Shown: positions 1 to 20,575 of the stretch, piece after piece
How the letters are laid out: the number at the start of each line of letters is the position of its first letter
Numbering within the stretch: position 1 is the stretch's first letter
Origin: Salminus brasiliensis
Taxonomy: Eukaryota > Chordata > Actinopteri > Characiformes > Bryconidae
Direction of reading: 5' to 3'
DNA length: 64,000 bases
Assembly: GCF_030463535.1 (NCBI RefSeq)
Contig: NC_132880.1
Coordinates: forward strand, 39,189,842-39,253,841
The notes under the pieces: model-generated
What the model was told of the DNA's origin: nothing
The model's database searches: none
Seen by the model: the letters and a program-made list of their open reading frames with translations, nothing else
Translations under genes and position numbers: made by a program

Positions 1-133
1 ACACTGACATTTATAAGCAGTGCACAAGTCACATCTCTTGCCGCTCTAGCCTACAGTAAACCAGAAGCTCAAGCAACACTTCCTCCTCTTCATGGGAGAC
101 ATAGAATTCCTTCACATACAGTATCCTCATTCA

Positions 134-9992
<9,859 letters not shown>

Positions 9993-10521
9993 TGCCTGCA
10001 GATGTGCTTAACCCTCCTTTTCCCACTGAATGACTGTGTTAGTTATCACTAGTCTTCAGTAGCTGGTTCACTACAGAGGATGAGACGCCATGCTAAACAT
10101 GTCAATAGTCTGAGGCAGCCCTGACCACTCGATCTGCTGATGCTGACTTTCTCAAAAGAGACTGCTCAAAAGGTTTTCATAGATTGTCAGAGATATTTTA
10201 ACTTATTTAGTGAGAGTTTACCTTTTAGATAAAATTTATTATTTAAGATTTATGAAATTTTTATTAATAAAAGATTAGAGCGCACTTTCCCATATACAAG
10301 TACGTAAGACAATATATTTACAGTAGATCCTGGGTCCTGACATCAGTGTGTTCATAAAAAACACTAATATGAAATTAAAAATAATATTAAAATATGAAGA
10401 CGGCGATAGTATGAAAGCACCCTCTGGGTTCGCTGTGAAAGCGCATCCACGCCTGTGATCGATTAGTTCGGTCTCAGGCTGTGTGTTTTCGCGACTGCGC
10501 AGACGGTGACGGTGGGTAAAC
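9993..10521. promoter_or_regulatory. Shared head-to-head promoter region of PEX1 and RBM48
   Basis: The two start codons face away from each other across 529 bp, so both 5' UTRs and promoters must fit here or use nearby noncoding exons. The RBM48 side (10420-10520) is GC-richer and contains an NRF-1-like half site TGCGCA (10496-10501). A possible acceptor CATCTGCAG just upstream of the PEX1 ATG leaves room for a noncoding PEX1 first exon. No TATA box is obvious. The head-to-head order is the same in human. Confidence 0.65.
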
Positions 10522-10995
10522 ATGGCGACCCTGAAGCAGAGCTCTGTGTGGGATACACCGCAAGTGTACAAACATCATGAACAGCAAAACGTTTGTCTTA
10601 CTCGACCAAAGTACAGAGAAGGGAGGAGACCAAAAGCAGTCAAGGTCGGTGTGTTGTTTTCGCTGGAGACCTCGTAATGAAATGAACCTAGCAGGTTAAA
10701 CGAGCAGCAGCTCTTATTTGTCTGTCCAAGCATCTCTGGTGTCGTTTAATTTCTCCAAATGTGTAGCAGCTAGCAAAGAAATCCACAGATGGTCGTCTTT
10801 TGGCAGCGTTAGATACGTCTTCTAGTACTACTGAGTACCAAAGAGTACTATTAGCTGCATTAGCTATGTGTTGAATAGGTAGCTAGCTCTGTAGGTGAAG
10901 TCTACTAGGTGAAGTCTACTAGGTGAAGTCTACTAGGTGAAGTCTACTAGGGTTTCCCCGAATCCTAACCCTAAACGCCCTAGTGAGTTCTGGAT

Positions 10996-11040
<45 letters not shown>

Positions 11041-13252
11041 CCCTCCATGTCATCACAAAGTGTTAGGATGGTGCTCTGGTCCCTCCAGAGTAAAACCAGA
11101 GAGTTTCTAAAATAAGAGGGGTGTTCTGTGGTGGAGCCTGTCAAAGTATTAAAAGTGCAATACTTTTCCTCTAACTCTAATACTAGTACTTAGTATTTTG
11201 CAATAAGTTTTGTTTTGATTAAGTAGATTAAATAATTGTTCATTATGTAGTGTAATGTCTGCTAAGCTGTAAAATGTGAACTGTTTGCCATAGTGTCATT
11301 TGCTATCAGGAGGCTACTACATCCTAGAACTTCATGCTGGTTTCAGAAGTCCTAACAGGTCCTTATGGCTCATTTATAATCCCACTGATCAAACTCATTA
11401 CAACCTTGCTCCGAAGAACTCAGCTCTGTGCTGAGGGGCTTTCTAGCCATGTAGCTGCAGCTTGGTCTTTTGGGCCAGTGGACTCCAGCACCTCTCTGAG
11501 AGCTACTTTCCTGCAAGTTTCAACTAACCCAAATGTAACACACCCTATTTAGCCAAATAAGGGCTACTAAAGGCCTTATGCTCATATGCAGCTCTGTTAT
11601 AATATCCCATTCTTTTGATGATGACCTATAGTGTATGTTCTGTTATATCAATCTTTAGGTATATACGATAAACCTAGAGTCTCGGTTTCTGCTGGTGCAA
11701 GGAGTGCCTGCTGTTGGGGTGATGACCGAGCTGGTGCAGCTCTTTGCTCTCTATGGAGTGGTTGAAGAGTACAGAGTACTGGATGAGTATCCTGCAGAAC
11801 AATTCACTGAAGTTTATCTCATTAAGTTCCAAAAGCTTACAAGTGCAAGGTGAGAATGAGACCTGTTACATGGTAAGATGTCAATTATCCAGCAGATGGG
11901 ATGGTTGTATTAAAAGTGACCTATGGGTGTTATTTAAAATGAGAATTGTTTGTTTCCGGTAATATGCATGCAATTTACTGTAGAATTACAAGAAAAGTTG
12001 ATCAGATAACATCATTTCAATGTTATCAGCTTTGTTTAAAGGTAAAATCTCAAAAATATATTTCAGTGAAAAGGCATCTACCATTAAACCATATAACATG
12101 CAATATAAAAATAGAAATTTAAAGGCTTTGAATTTGGAACCACCCTTTAATCTACATCTTGGAGAGATTGCTATGGCCAAGAAATCTTAAGGTGTGTGTT
12201 AATAGACAGATATCCCAAGACCCAGTGATAGCCGAGTATGATAGAAGTGTGGATTGTTTCAGGGCTGCCAAAAGGAATACAGACGAGAGAAGTTTCTTTG
12301 GGGGGCTGCTTCATGTGTGTTACGCCCCTGAATATGAGACAGTAGAAGACACAAGAAGGAAGTTACAGGACAGGAGAAGATATGTTACCACAACAGCTCG
12401 AAGATTAGGTATTTAATAAACTTGCCTACACTTTCTTTTGGTTTCTTTAATCCGTGTAACTAACCAGTTCGTACTGGTTTAACTACACCTTTGTTCCAGC
12501 AAAGGAACGTGAGCAAGAACAACCCACAGAGACAACACACTCTGACTGTGCAGAGACACCAGCTCCATCATCTGCCGAGTATGAAGACAGGACACATCCT
12601 CAAAGATCTCGAGAGGATAGTTCTAGTTCCAGCACTTCTCCTGGCTTTGCTTTATTGCCGTTGCCACCCCACGAAAGGGTTCCTCAGCAACATTTGTCAT
12701 CGAAATACTCGTTTAAATCTCAGAGTGTACATGGAGGCAGTGTACCTACAGAAGATAGGATGGGGTCCTTACACAGTTTCATCCCCAGTAGTGCCCCAGA
12801 CGATTGCAAGCAGACCTCACAATGGTCAAACCTGCCTTCCACAGGCAATGAAGAGAGAGAGAGTACCAGAAAACCAAAGAATCCTCCATCCACTACACCG
12901 AGGTTTATACCAAGGACTGCACACTTAGAAAACAGGAAAAGAAAAATGGAGGTCAGTACAGACTTGTTGGGGGTGGCAGACCGAAATGCCCCCTTGTATG
13001 GACCCAAACTACCAGAACTACCAAAGATGGACATGGAAGATGAATCATTAAACAAAACTGCAAACATAATCAGGCACACAATGGCAAAGGTTAGCTCTTT
13101 CACTTCTTTAATTTTATTGTTGATATAATATATATCTATATTATATGATATGAGTATATGGTGTTTGTTTATCTTGTATTTTTTTTCTTTAGGTTGTATC
13201 AGTTCCCTTAGAGAAGAAGACAACCACTGCAAAAGCACGACGAAGAATTTAA
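10522..13252 (+). CDS. rbm48: RBM48, RRM protein of the minor spliceosome, complete
   Basis: RBM48 works with ARMC7 in the minor (U12-type) spliceosome. Coding exons: 10522-10644, 11659-11849, 12263-12408, 12500-13089, 13193-13252; all have GT-AG ends and phases join to 369 residues plus stop, close to human length. Residues 1-41 include the family block KYREGRRPKAVK. The RRM (about 42-140) reads VYTINLESRFLLVQGVP in exon 2 and, in exon 3, the RNP1-like SFFGGLLHVCYAPE. Exon 4 is a long, Ser/Pro-rich low-complexity stretch containing FIPRTAHLE and [20 protein letters not shown], both family landmarks. The last exon gives the basic C-terminus KARRRI. The start is the first ATG after a GC-rich leader. 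Exon 4 also exists as a broken copy at 15601-16107. Confidence 0.96.
10894..10951. repeat. 15-bp tandem repeat, about four units, RBM48 intron 1
   Basis: The unit GTGAAGTCTACTAGG is repeated almost perfectly about four times. Confidence 0.95.
10998..11038. repeat. (CA)n microsatellite, RBM48 intron 1
   Basis: About 20 CA units. Confidence 0.97.
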
Positions 13253-13302
13253 TTTCCTCTGGCCTTCAGTGTGCAGTATTCACTGATGCACTGGAGCAGT
13301 GG

Positions 13303-13308
13303 TTTATT
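13303..13308 (-). terminator. Candidate EFCAB1 poly(A) signal
   Basis: TTTATT on the plus strand is AATAAA on the EFCAB1 strand, about 40 bp after its stop codon and about 50 bp from the RBM48 stop. Confidence 0.55.
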
Positions 13309-13346
13309 TGAAAATCACATCATTCGCTGTTCTTTACTTAAGTAGT

Positions 13347-14429
13347 TTAGTGATCTATTGACTCCTGGAATGCTTGTTGCTCAAATGCCAGAATACTCTG
13401 CAAAATAAACAAACATAGTAAGAGATTTATTTATTATTACAGCAAAATAAATGTTACATTTTAATGTACAAAACATTCAGAAGACCCGTGAATGTCATTA
13501 AAGCATTATTTCCTATTTAATTTGTAAAATCTTTTGACAAATATGAAAATAATATTATATGTTTAAAACAAATATCATGTTGCTGCTGCTGTCATACAAA
13601 TGACACCCATACAGAACATTTTCTCATTTACCTTTGCATCAGGAAGGCACGTTCCAAAAGCTTCCAATAACAGATTTTCATCTCGTACAGCCTTCTCGAA
13701 GTCAGCATATGAAAGTCTGCTGTCATGGTCATGGTCCTGAACACCGAAACCAGAAATAATTTTAGTGGATGTGTTAGTTGTTTGACTATGCCCAACTACC
13801 TCTCCATTTGTGGTCTCACCATTTTCTTCAGTATTATTTCCACAAGGTCCTTAATCCCTTCATCAGGTTCATCCTCTGTCGGCTGTCTGATCAGACTGTT
13901 CTTCAGCATGTGGAACATTTCCTCCCTCGATATGTACCCGTCTCCATTAAGGTCGTACACCTCGAAACAGTCTGGTCATTTGAGAGGGAAGAGCATAGAT
14001 TAAGAAGTGACCTGGAAATAATCTTATCACATAATTTACTCAGCCCAGTCTTACATTTGATCTTTTCATCCAAGGAGCCTCGAAGAAAGACTGACAGTCC
14101 TTCCACCCACTCCTTCACACTGATGTAGCTGTCGTTGTCGTTGTCAAAAGCGCGGAAAACTGTGGGTTGGAGAAATGTTAGCTTTGAAAACGCGACATTG
14201 GCTTCTGCATGCAGAATTAGTGCCCTACCTCTGTCCATAATCATGTCGTCGGTCAGTCCAAACGTGTTGTGAAGGATGTTTCGGAATTTTCCTCGGTCCA
14301 GGCCAGGCCCCACTCTCCTGTCAGTCTGCTCTCCCAACAACTCATTGAACAGTCGAATGAGGCACTCTGCCTCGGTTTTACTAACTGGAGAATGAGAGGT
14401 TTTCTGGTTATGGGCAGAATAGACTGAAC

Positions 14430-14468
<39 letters not shown>

Positions 14469-16626
14469 TGTAGATCAAAAAGTACTAAAGTAGTGAGTAA
14501 TGTATAGAACTGCTGATCATCTTCTCTTTTACGGTCTTGTTTTCATTTAAAATGGAATGATGGAATGATGAACTTTTGACTTACCTCAAAAGTTAGAGAA
14601 ATGACCATTTGCAAAGCAGTATAGATTGTCAACATATGTTGGCTGTACTAACATAAGAATTAAACACACAAACAATATTATTAAATGTTAAAAAAAAACT
14701 GTTTCATTTTCTCATCCTATAATGCTGCACATTTGCATGTCTCTCAATGGAGTAAGTTAATGACTAAGATGTAGTCCAGCTGTACCTAAAAGTAGCCTTT
14801 CTTGAGTGCATATAACTGCAGTTATTAGAGCTAGACACCCACCTAATAGTCAAAAAGCAACTGTTCTAGTGAGAAAACATTTGGACGTTTCTGATAGTGG
14901 TTATTTCACCTCTATCAACCAACAACGCTAACGTTGAACCTACACTACATCCACATGTTTTTGGACACCCCTTCCACCAAAAGCATTCAGCTACTTTATG
15001 TTGCACCCATTGCTGACACAACTGTCTAGTCCATGTTGAGAGGTATTACCAATAGGACTCTCTGGAGCAGATAAACATGAACCTGTTGGTACTGTGCCTG
15101 ATGCCAGACGTGGTCTAGTGGGGCTAATGCACCCCAGCATTAAGCAGTGGAGCAGTGTTATCTGGAATGATGGATAGTGCTCTATCCAGTACATTTGAGA
15201 TGAGCTGGGGATGGGGTGCGATGGTGATCACCCAACATCCTGATCTCCCTAATGCTCTTGCGGCAGTGCTCCAGTGCTCCAAACCCCAGTAGAAAGCTTT
15301 TTCCAGCCTGGATTAGTACAGGTCGTTACTCAAACGAACAAAAGCAGGATCAACTTTCTGAGTGCCCTTGATTTTGGGAGACACAATAAATAAGCAGGTG
15401 TCCCAATACTTTTGTCCATATAGTGTATTAAACGTGTGTATAGCGTTAATGTTTGAGTAATACTTTTTGTTAAGATAAACCAGCTTAGCTAACAGGAGTT
15501 GGAGGTCTCAGTAAAACATGACTGAAGGTGATTGGTTCTGGGGGGTTCAGGGGGGCTAAGCTAACTGATGAATGCTTTTAGATAAAGGTAGAGGGAAGCT
15601 CCTGGCTTTCCCTTGTTACCATTACCACCCCACTAAAGGGTTCCTCAGCAACATTTGTCATCTAAATACTCGTTTAAATCTCAGAGTGTACATGGCAGTG
15701 TACCTACAGAAGATAGGATGGGGTCCTTACACAGTTTCATCCCCAGTAGTGCCCCAGACGATTGCAAGCAGACCTCACAATGGTCAAACCTGCCTTCCAC
15801 AGGCAATGAAGAGAGAGAGAGTACCAGAAAACCAAAGAATCCTCCATCCACTACACCGAGGTTTATACCAAGGACTGCACACTTAGAAAAATGGAGGTCA
15901 GTACAGACTTGTTGGGGGTGGCAGACCGAAATGCCCCCTTGTATGGACCCAAACTACCAGAACTACCAAAGATGGACATGGAAGATGAATCATTAAACAA
16001 AACTGCAAACATAATCAGGCACACAATGGCAAAGGTACTAATACTTCTTTAATTTTATTGTTGATATAATATATATAAGAGTATATGGTGTTTATTTATC
16101 TTGTATAAACCAAAGGAACTTAACAGGAGTTGGAGGTCTCAGTAAAACATGACTGAAGGTGATTGGTTCTGGGGGGTTCAGGGGGGCTTAGCTAACTGAT
16201 GAATGCTGTTAGATGAAGGTAGAGGGAAGCTTTCATGGTTTACCGGGTTCACACTGTTTGAGAAAAGATTTCCAGGACTTTCCCATGACATTTTAAATTA
16301 TTTATCTAGATAGATATGCTAGCTATATTCCGGGCAGCAGACAGGCAATGATCATATTAAAAGCCTCTCAGTTTAAATTAATATTAACAGCTAGTATTAT
16401 ATGCTAATATTTTGACATGTCCAGCAGTCTTCTCTCAGTTTCCAGGTTTTTCAGATAGCTAGCTATCCTAGCTATAAGCTAGCCAACCCGCTAAGCTAGC
16501 CGATTGCTGAGGTTAATAAGTGCTAGATAATACTTCACCTGAATACTCACAGTGTTTAGCTTGTTTACACAGTTTTTCGGCCAGGTTTTGGTTCATTTTC
16601 TTGCTCATCGCCGACATCTCGCTCAT
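13347..16626 (-). CDS. efcab1: EFCAB1 / calaxin (CLXN), EF-hand protein of outer dynein arm docking, complete
   Basis: Calaxin is a calcium sensor in motile cilia and flagella that helps dock outer dynein arms. Coding exons, 5' to 3': 16551-16626, 14229-14384, 14055-14159, 13820-13971, 13632-13736, 13347-13397; phases join to 214 residues (human 211). Three EF-hand loops are visible: [24 protein letters not shown] and [12 protein letters not shown], each with acidic residues at the calcium positions. Other family blocks are [39 protein letters not shown] and [14 protein letters not shown]. The short last exon encodes a divergent tail ending ESIDH. Start: ATG at 16626 on a short first exon that splices in phase; a second in-frame ATG lies three codons on. 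Intron 1 (about 2.2 kb) holds a MITE and the RBM48 exon copy. The 3' end overlaps RBM48. Confidence 0.95.
13404..13409 (+). terminator. Candidate RBM48 poly(A) signal AATAAA
   Basis: First AATAAA on the plus strand after the RBM48 stop (152 bp downstream). A second AATAAA follows near 13445. Use of either would make the RBM48 3' UTR run antisense through the last EFCAB1 coding exon. Confidence 0.55.
14431..14466. repeat. (AT)n tract in EFCAB1 intron 1
   Basis: About 18 AT units, beginning some 45 bp upstream (EFCAB1 sense) of the exon 2 acceptor. Confidence 0.97.
14943..15425 (-). mobile_element. Full-length MITE (copy b) with both inverted ends and TA target site
   Basis: 483 bp, minus orientation. 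Left end CACTACATCCACATGTTTTTGG and right end CCAATACTTTTGTCCATATAGTG are the degenerate terminal inverted repeats. TA dinucleotides flank both (14941-14942, 15426-15427), as for Tc1/mariner insertion. It contains ATCCTGATCTCCCTAATGCTC, which corresponds to the transposase C-terminal coding part of a Tc1-like element. Confidence 0.88.
15490..15600 (+). repeat. 111-bp direct repeat, left copy, flanking the RBM48 exon copy
   Basis: Begins TAACAGGAGTTGGAGGTCTC and ends GTAGAGGGAAGCT. The same 111 bp recur at 16121-16231 with three mismatches that I can count. Confidence 0.95.
15601..16107 (+). pseudogene. Partial RBM48 copy (exon 4 and start of intron 4) inside EFCAB1 intron 1
   Basis: Corresponds to about 12641-13179 of RBM48. 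Identity is very high in the central part: long stretches of exon 4 are base-for-base the same. The copy carries intron 4 sequence (TTTAATTTTATTGTTGATATAA), so it came from DNA, not mRNA. It is dead: GAA became the stop TAA (15634-15636), three bases are lost near CATGGCAGTG, and 13 bases are lost near TTAGAAAAATGGAGG, which shifts the frame. The intron part also has deletions. It has no RRM, no promoter and no exon 5. It lies 2.3 kb from the parent in the same orientation, antisense to EFCAB1. Confidence 0.95.
16121..16231 (+). repeat. 111-bp direct repeat, right copy
   Basis: Second copy of the unit at 15490-15600; differences include GGGCTTAGC for GGGCTAAGC, GCTGTTAG for GCTTTTAG and GATGAAGG for GATAAAGG. 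A weaker match (ATAAACCA) extends a little further left of both copies. Confidence 0.95.
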
Positions 16627-16689
16627 TTTGAAAGCAGAAAGCGCCCCCCCACACACTCACACACAGCACCGCCGGGGTGTTTACACCGT

Positions 16690-16704
16690 GTTGCTATAGA
16701 AACC
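16690..16704 (-). promoter_or_regulatory. RFX X-box-like motif upstream of EFCAB1
   Basis: GTTGCTATAGAAACC matches 11 of 14 positions of the palindromic RFX site GTTGCCATGGCAAC. It starts 64 bp upstream of the EFCAB1 ATG. RFX factors drive genes of motile cilia, which fits calaxin. The match is by eye only. Confidence 0.5.
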
Positions 16705-16716
16705 CCAATCCACGTG

Positions 16717-16762
16717 CAGCAGCAGCAGCAGCAGCAGGAGGAGGAGGAGGAGGAGGAGGAGG
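16717..16762. repeat. (CAG)7(GAG)n trinucleotide tract in the EFCAB1 upstream region
   Basis: Seven CAG units run into eight or nine GAG/GGA units. On the EFCAB1 strand this is a CTC/CTG tract about 90-135 bp upstream of the ATG, in the promoter or 5' UTR. Confidence 0.95.
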
Positions 16763-16957
16763 AACAGTAACAGCACAGGAACAGCTGTTCGTCCAGCGGT
16801 GTGAAAAAGGTCCCCTATTCCCCTATGCTTCCTTAAACAGTAATGTTCCCCAGTAATTTAGCTAAATGTAGTCTTCTTATTTTGCTAAGGCATTTAATAA
16901 ACAGATCAACTGAGTTATTTCTCTCAAGACAAGACGACCATTTACACCATTTGTGAC

Positions 16958-17193
16958 ATTTTTGTCACACAGATGGAATTTAGCTTCTGCCTTTAACCCA
17001 GCTGTGCAGTGAACATACATACACGCCAGTGTGAAACACACACAATGGACAGTGAGCACACATGCCCGGAGTGGTGGGCAGCCATTGCTGCAGCGCCCGG
17101 GGAGCAGAGAGGGTGAAGGGCCTTGCTCAAGGGCCCAACAGTGGCAGCTTGCCAAGCCCAGTAATCGAACCCACAACCCTGTCATCAATAGCA
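16958..17193 (-). mobile_element. tRNA-derived SINE, copy 1 (head truncated)
   Basis: Shares CCTTTAACCCAGCTGTGCAGTG, GCGCCCGGGGAGCAGAGAGGG and CTTGCTCAAGGGCCCAACAGTGGCAGC with the copies at 28311, 39330 and 47677. The B-box complement (AATCGAACCC) is present, but the A-box end is missing. Confidence 0.85.
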
Positions 17194-17415
17194 CTTAAAA
17201 TTCTTAAAATTTCATTATCATTTTCTTTTTAGTATTATGTAGTTATAGCTCACTACACTACTGTACCTGACAAACTACCTACCCAGCGTTGTGACAGGTC
17301 AATGATTCTAAATGGATAAGCGTAAATGTGCACTAGATCCCCCCCAGTTCTTGTAATAAAAATCTAAAATCTTTGACTTTGAGGCTGTGAGACATTAGTG
17401 GAAAGACATTAGACA

Positions 17416-17448
17416 TTTATTGGACCAAAATCAGAACATCTGTTTATT
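17416..17448 (-). terminator. Two candidate granulin poly(A) signals
   Basis: TTTATT on the plus strand at 17416-17421 and 17443-17448 is AATAAA on the gene strand, 100-135 bp after the stop. Confidence 0.55.
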
Positions 17449-17550
17449 TGAGGAGATACACTATACCACAGAAATGTTCAAAATGATAATGGTAATACAT
17501 GGATTATTAGGTTTCTGTTCACATATGTGAATGTGTGTCAGTGCAAGGAT

Positions 17551-20304
17551 TTAGAGGAACAGAGCTGTTTTCCTGGGACGAGCTGGAACATTCGAGTAGC
17601 CTTTCTTGCACTGGGAGTAAGTGACGTCACATTTGTAGCCGTATTCACAGCAGTGCTTTCCATCTTTACAGCACTGACCCTTGAAAAGGAAATGCAGCAG
17701 GAATATTACTTCAAACTGTGGAGGTGAACCAAAGGATATATAATATAATATATAATGAGAATAACAATGTATATTAATGAATTCATCAGCTTACCAGTTT
17801 ATAGGGGCAGCATCCCCACCCGCCAGTTGGTGCCTTGCAGCAGGTGTATTCAGCTGGGCAATAGAAGCGACCATTGCAGCGTATGACCCCTGCCTGGATC
17901 TGAGTGTCTAAAGCCAGCTCTAGGGGAACCATTGGAGTGTGCTGATCAAAATCACTCACACAGGCTCTGCTCTCCTCATCACAGTGGAATCCATTGGGAC
18001 AACAGCCTGTGTCACTTAGACAGCATTGGTCCTGCTGAAGGTATTCAAAGTATAGATTTAGCATGTAATACAGAAAGATCACCAAACCATTTGGCCTTTA
18101 AATGGTCTTTATGCTCAATTGAATTTTCTGTCAGATAGCTACACACTTCTCTATTCTTTTTATCTTAGTTTATAAAGCGCTGCAGGTACTGTTCCATTGT
18201 ACTGTTGGCGATGGCTATTCAGAAAGACTTGTCAAAAGCTGGTCATCCAGACGGAAGCATACCCTATGCTGGTAAGCTAGCTGCTGTTAACCAGCTCTTG
18301 ACCAGCATGTTGCATTTGATTTTGGTCATACTTGGTGACCAGCATGATCTTGCTGGTCACGCTGGTCATACTGCTGGTCATAACAAGCTTGACCATGCTG
18401 GTTGTGCTGGTTAATCAGCTTTGTCTTGCTGGTCGACCAGCATGGTCAAGCTTGGTCACGCTGGTTGTCTAGCTTGCTCAAGTTGATCATGCATGTAGAC
18501 CAGCTAAACCATCAAACTCAAAAAAAGAAAACACACCACATGCTGGCTAGGAGAGGTTCGGAAATGGTGCTACAAAGAGTGCCACAAAGGGTTCTTTGAG
18601 TGATGCCATGTAAGAACGATAAAGAACCATGTTTATAAGGGAAATAAGATTGTGAAGAACCGTCAAGGTGTAGGTTCTTTAAATAGCTCTTCATATTAGG
18701 CATCTGCACAGTACTGTATCTAGCTTTGTGAATGTGTGCGACTGAAATGATAATATGAAGATATGGAGTTTATTTCACATGAATGTTTTGTCACTGATGT
18801 TGATACACCAGGAAACTAAAGATGACCTTGATTATAAAATGGTTATCTTTATTGCCAAGCACACAGGAAGGTCCTTGAACGTCTGATCTACTGAGTTTCT
18901 TCATTTCTGCATTTGTAATTGAATGCAAGCTAAAACTGACTCCTGATCAGTATGCGTGAATCATGATGTTCTACTTCCCTTTTCTACTTTCAGTCTTTAT
19001 TATTTCTACTCTGGCAATGTTTAACGTCTTTCCGGTTCAACTGCAGAACAGTCACTGATCCAGATACTCCAGAGTAATAGGACTTTTTACTTCATAGCGC
19101 CTGCAGAACATTGGCTCGGTTATGTACTGCAACACATGCTACAACACACACAGTATGACTGCTCTTTCATATACCTGTTTGCTGTGGATTAGCATGGGAG
19201 CATGTGAAAGAGCAGCAGGCAGACTCAGCGCTCCCTTCAGGCAATGAGTAGATGTTCTGTCACAGTATAAACCATACGGGCAGCAGTGGAAGCCATCTGG
19301 ACAACACTGACCCTAGAAGAATAAATATGATGACTAAGACAAAGCCAAAACTAGAAAAAGCTAAATTGTACCCAAATGCTTTTGTATACCCACCATTCTG
19401 TAGATGCAGCAGGTCCACTGTCCCTGAGGGGTCCTGCAACACGTTGTATCATCAGGGCAGGTGTGGTAGTTGTCACAATGCACCACAGAAGGTGAGGGAC
19501 CAGACAACTCCACTGCAGAAGGCTTTTCCTCAGTCTCCTCAGCAGCTATCTGAGGGGACATTGGAAAGCTGTACCATGGCAGCCCCTGTTTCACACAGTG
19601 CTGACTCTGTTGGTCACATTGGAAGCCTTCTGGACAGCAGTGGGCCTTGTCCGGACAGCAGACCGCCTTAACAATGACACATATAGCAGGTTCATTAGAG
19701 TTTACTTAAAAACAGGAGTGGGCAATTCTGGTACTGGAGGGCTGGATTCTCTCACAATTTAGTGCTTTTCCTGCTCAAGCCCACCTGATTCAACTAACCT
19801 GTTTATTGACAGGTTTAGTAAGTTTGTTAGATCAGGGAAATCAGCAAACCGCTGTACTCTGGCCAGTGTTGCCCACCCCTGCTCTAAAAGTAGGTTTTCA
19901 GAATCTCATCCCACACAATACAATTCCAAAATACAGTGTGGTTCTTTAACTCCACAATTCTCATTATACATACATACATTAGTTTTGGCCCAACTTCTTC
20001 CCATAGGTCACTCTCTTTACAGAGCCTAGTGAGTATATATATATTATATATATATGTATACTCTACTATCATAACATTGATATCATGAACCTCAAGCAGA
20101 TCAAAATAGTTCAGCCAATAAGACAAATGCCCATAAAACCCACCCTAAACTCTATTTTAATGTAATGTGACAATCAGTGTTGGTCCTGATTGGAGTTTTG
20201 TTTGTGTGTTTATGTTGAAGGTAAGCAATGCATACCTGTAAAAATAAATAAATAAAAATTTATCACAAAAAATACTTACTTACTTACTCTCTCTCTCTCT
20301 CTCT

Positions 20305-20375
<71 letters not shown>

Positions 20376-20575
20376 GATAATTATACAAATGCAAAAAACA
20401 GACCTCAAACAACTGTACCAAAAGGCAAATAAAGTCACCTTACATTAGGATATGGGCAGCAGGCATATCCAGTATCAACTTGACAGCAGGTATTTTTGTC
20501 TGGACATTTTTTCCCATCAGGACAGGTCACATCACTAGAGACCAGCCCTGCCATCAGCACCACTAATAAAATCAT
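17551..20575 (-). CDS. grn: Small progranulin, three full granulin modules plus one half
   Basis: A secreted, Cys-rich growth factor and lysosomal protein precursor. Coding exons, 5' to 3': 20444-20575, 19394-19666, 19175-19312, 17795-18034, 17551-17679; every junction is phase 0, giving 303 residues. Residues 1-15 (MILLVVLMAGLVSSD) are a signal peptide. Granulin modules: CPDGKKCPDKNTCCQ to QQSQHC; CDNYHTCPDDTTCC to DRTSTHC; a half module QCCLSDTGCCPNGFHCDEES with only the C-terminal part; and CNGRFYCPAEYTCC to VTYSQC. Typical paired cysteines (CCPYPNAVCC, HCCPEG) are clear. It resembles the short granulins of fish rather than the long seven-module progranulins. The 18034 boundary may shift by one codon (CAGCAG acceptor). 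No exon with the missing half module is visible in the 1.1-kb intron 18035-19174. The basic C-terminus ends RPRKTALFL. Confidence 0.93.
18236..18505. repeat. Degenerate CTGGTCA minisatellite in granulin intron 4
   Basis: Many imperfect units such as GCTGGTCACGCTGGTCATAC and GACCAGCATG on both strands, typical of a fish interspersed minisatellite. No coding sign. Confidence 0.8.
18565..18690. repeat. Probable GGTTCTT-type dispersed repeat, granulin intron 4
   Basis: AAAGGGTTCTTTGAGTGATG, ATAAAGAACCATG, AAGAACCGTC and GTAGGTTCTTTAAATAG resemble dispersed fish sequences built of AGAACC/GGTTCT motifs in both orientations. Similar text occurs around 38350 and 38690. Family assignment is uncertain. 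Confidence 0.4.
19801..19908 (-). repeat. Arm 1 of a long inverted repeat (granulin intron 2/1 side)
   Basis: Reverse complement of 23254-23361 over about 106 bp with one or two mismatches. Contains GTTGCCCACCCCTGCTCTAAAAG, text common in dispersed fish repeats. The repeat family itself extends left to about 19710. Confidence 0.9.
20288..20373. repeat. (TC)n(AT)n compound microsatellite in granulin intron 1
   Basis: About nine TC units followed by more than 30 AT units, 70 bp downstream (gene sense) of coding exon 1. Confidence 0.97.

Noticed and set aside
10950-10980. Interstitial telomere-like CCTAACCCTAAAC
   Set aside because: Only about two imperfect units; chance level.
12491-12928. 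Plus-strand open frames of 145 and 157 codons overlapping RBM48 exon 4
   Set aside because: One is out of frame with RBM48 and is a shadow; the in-frame one is just part of exon 4.
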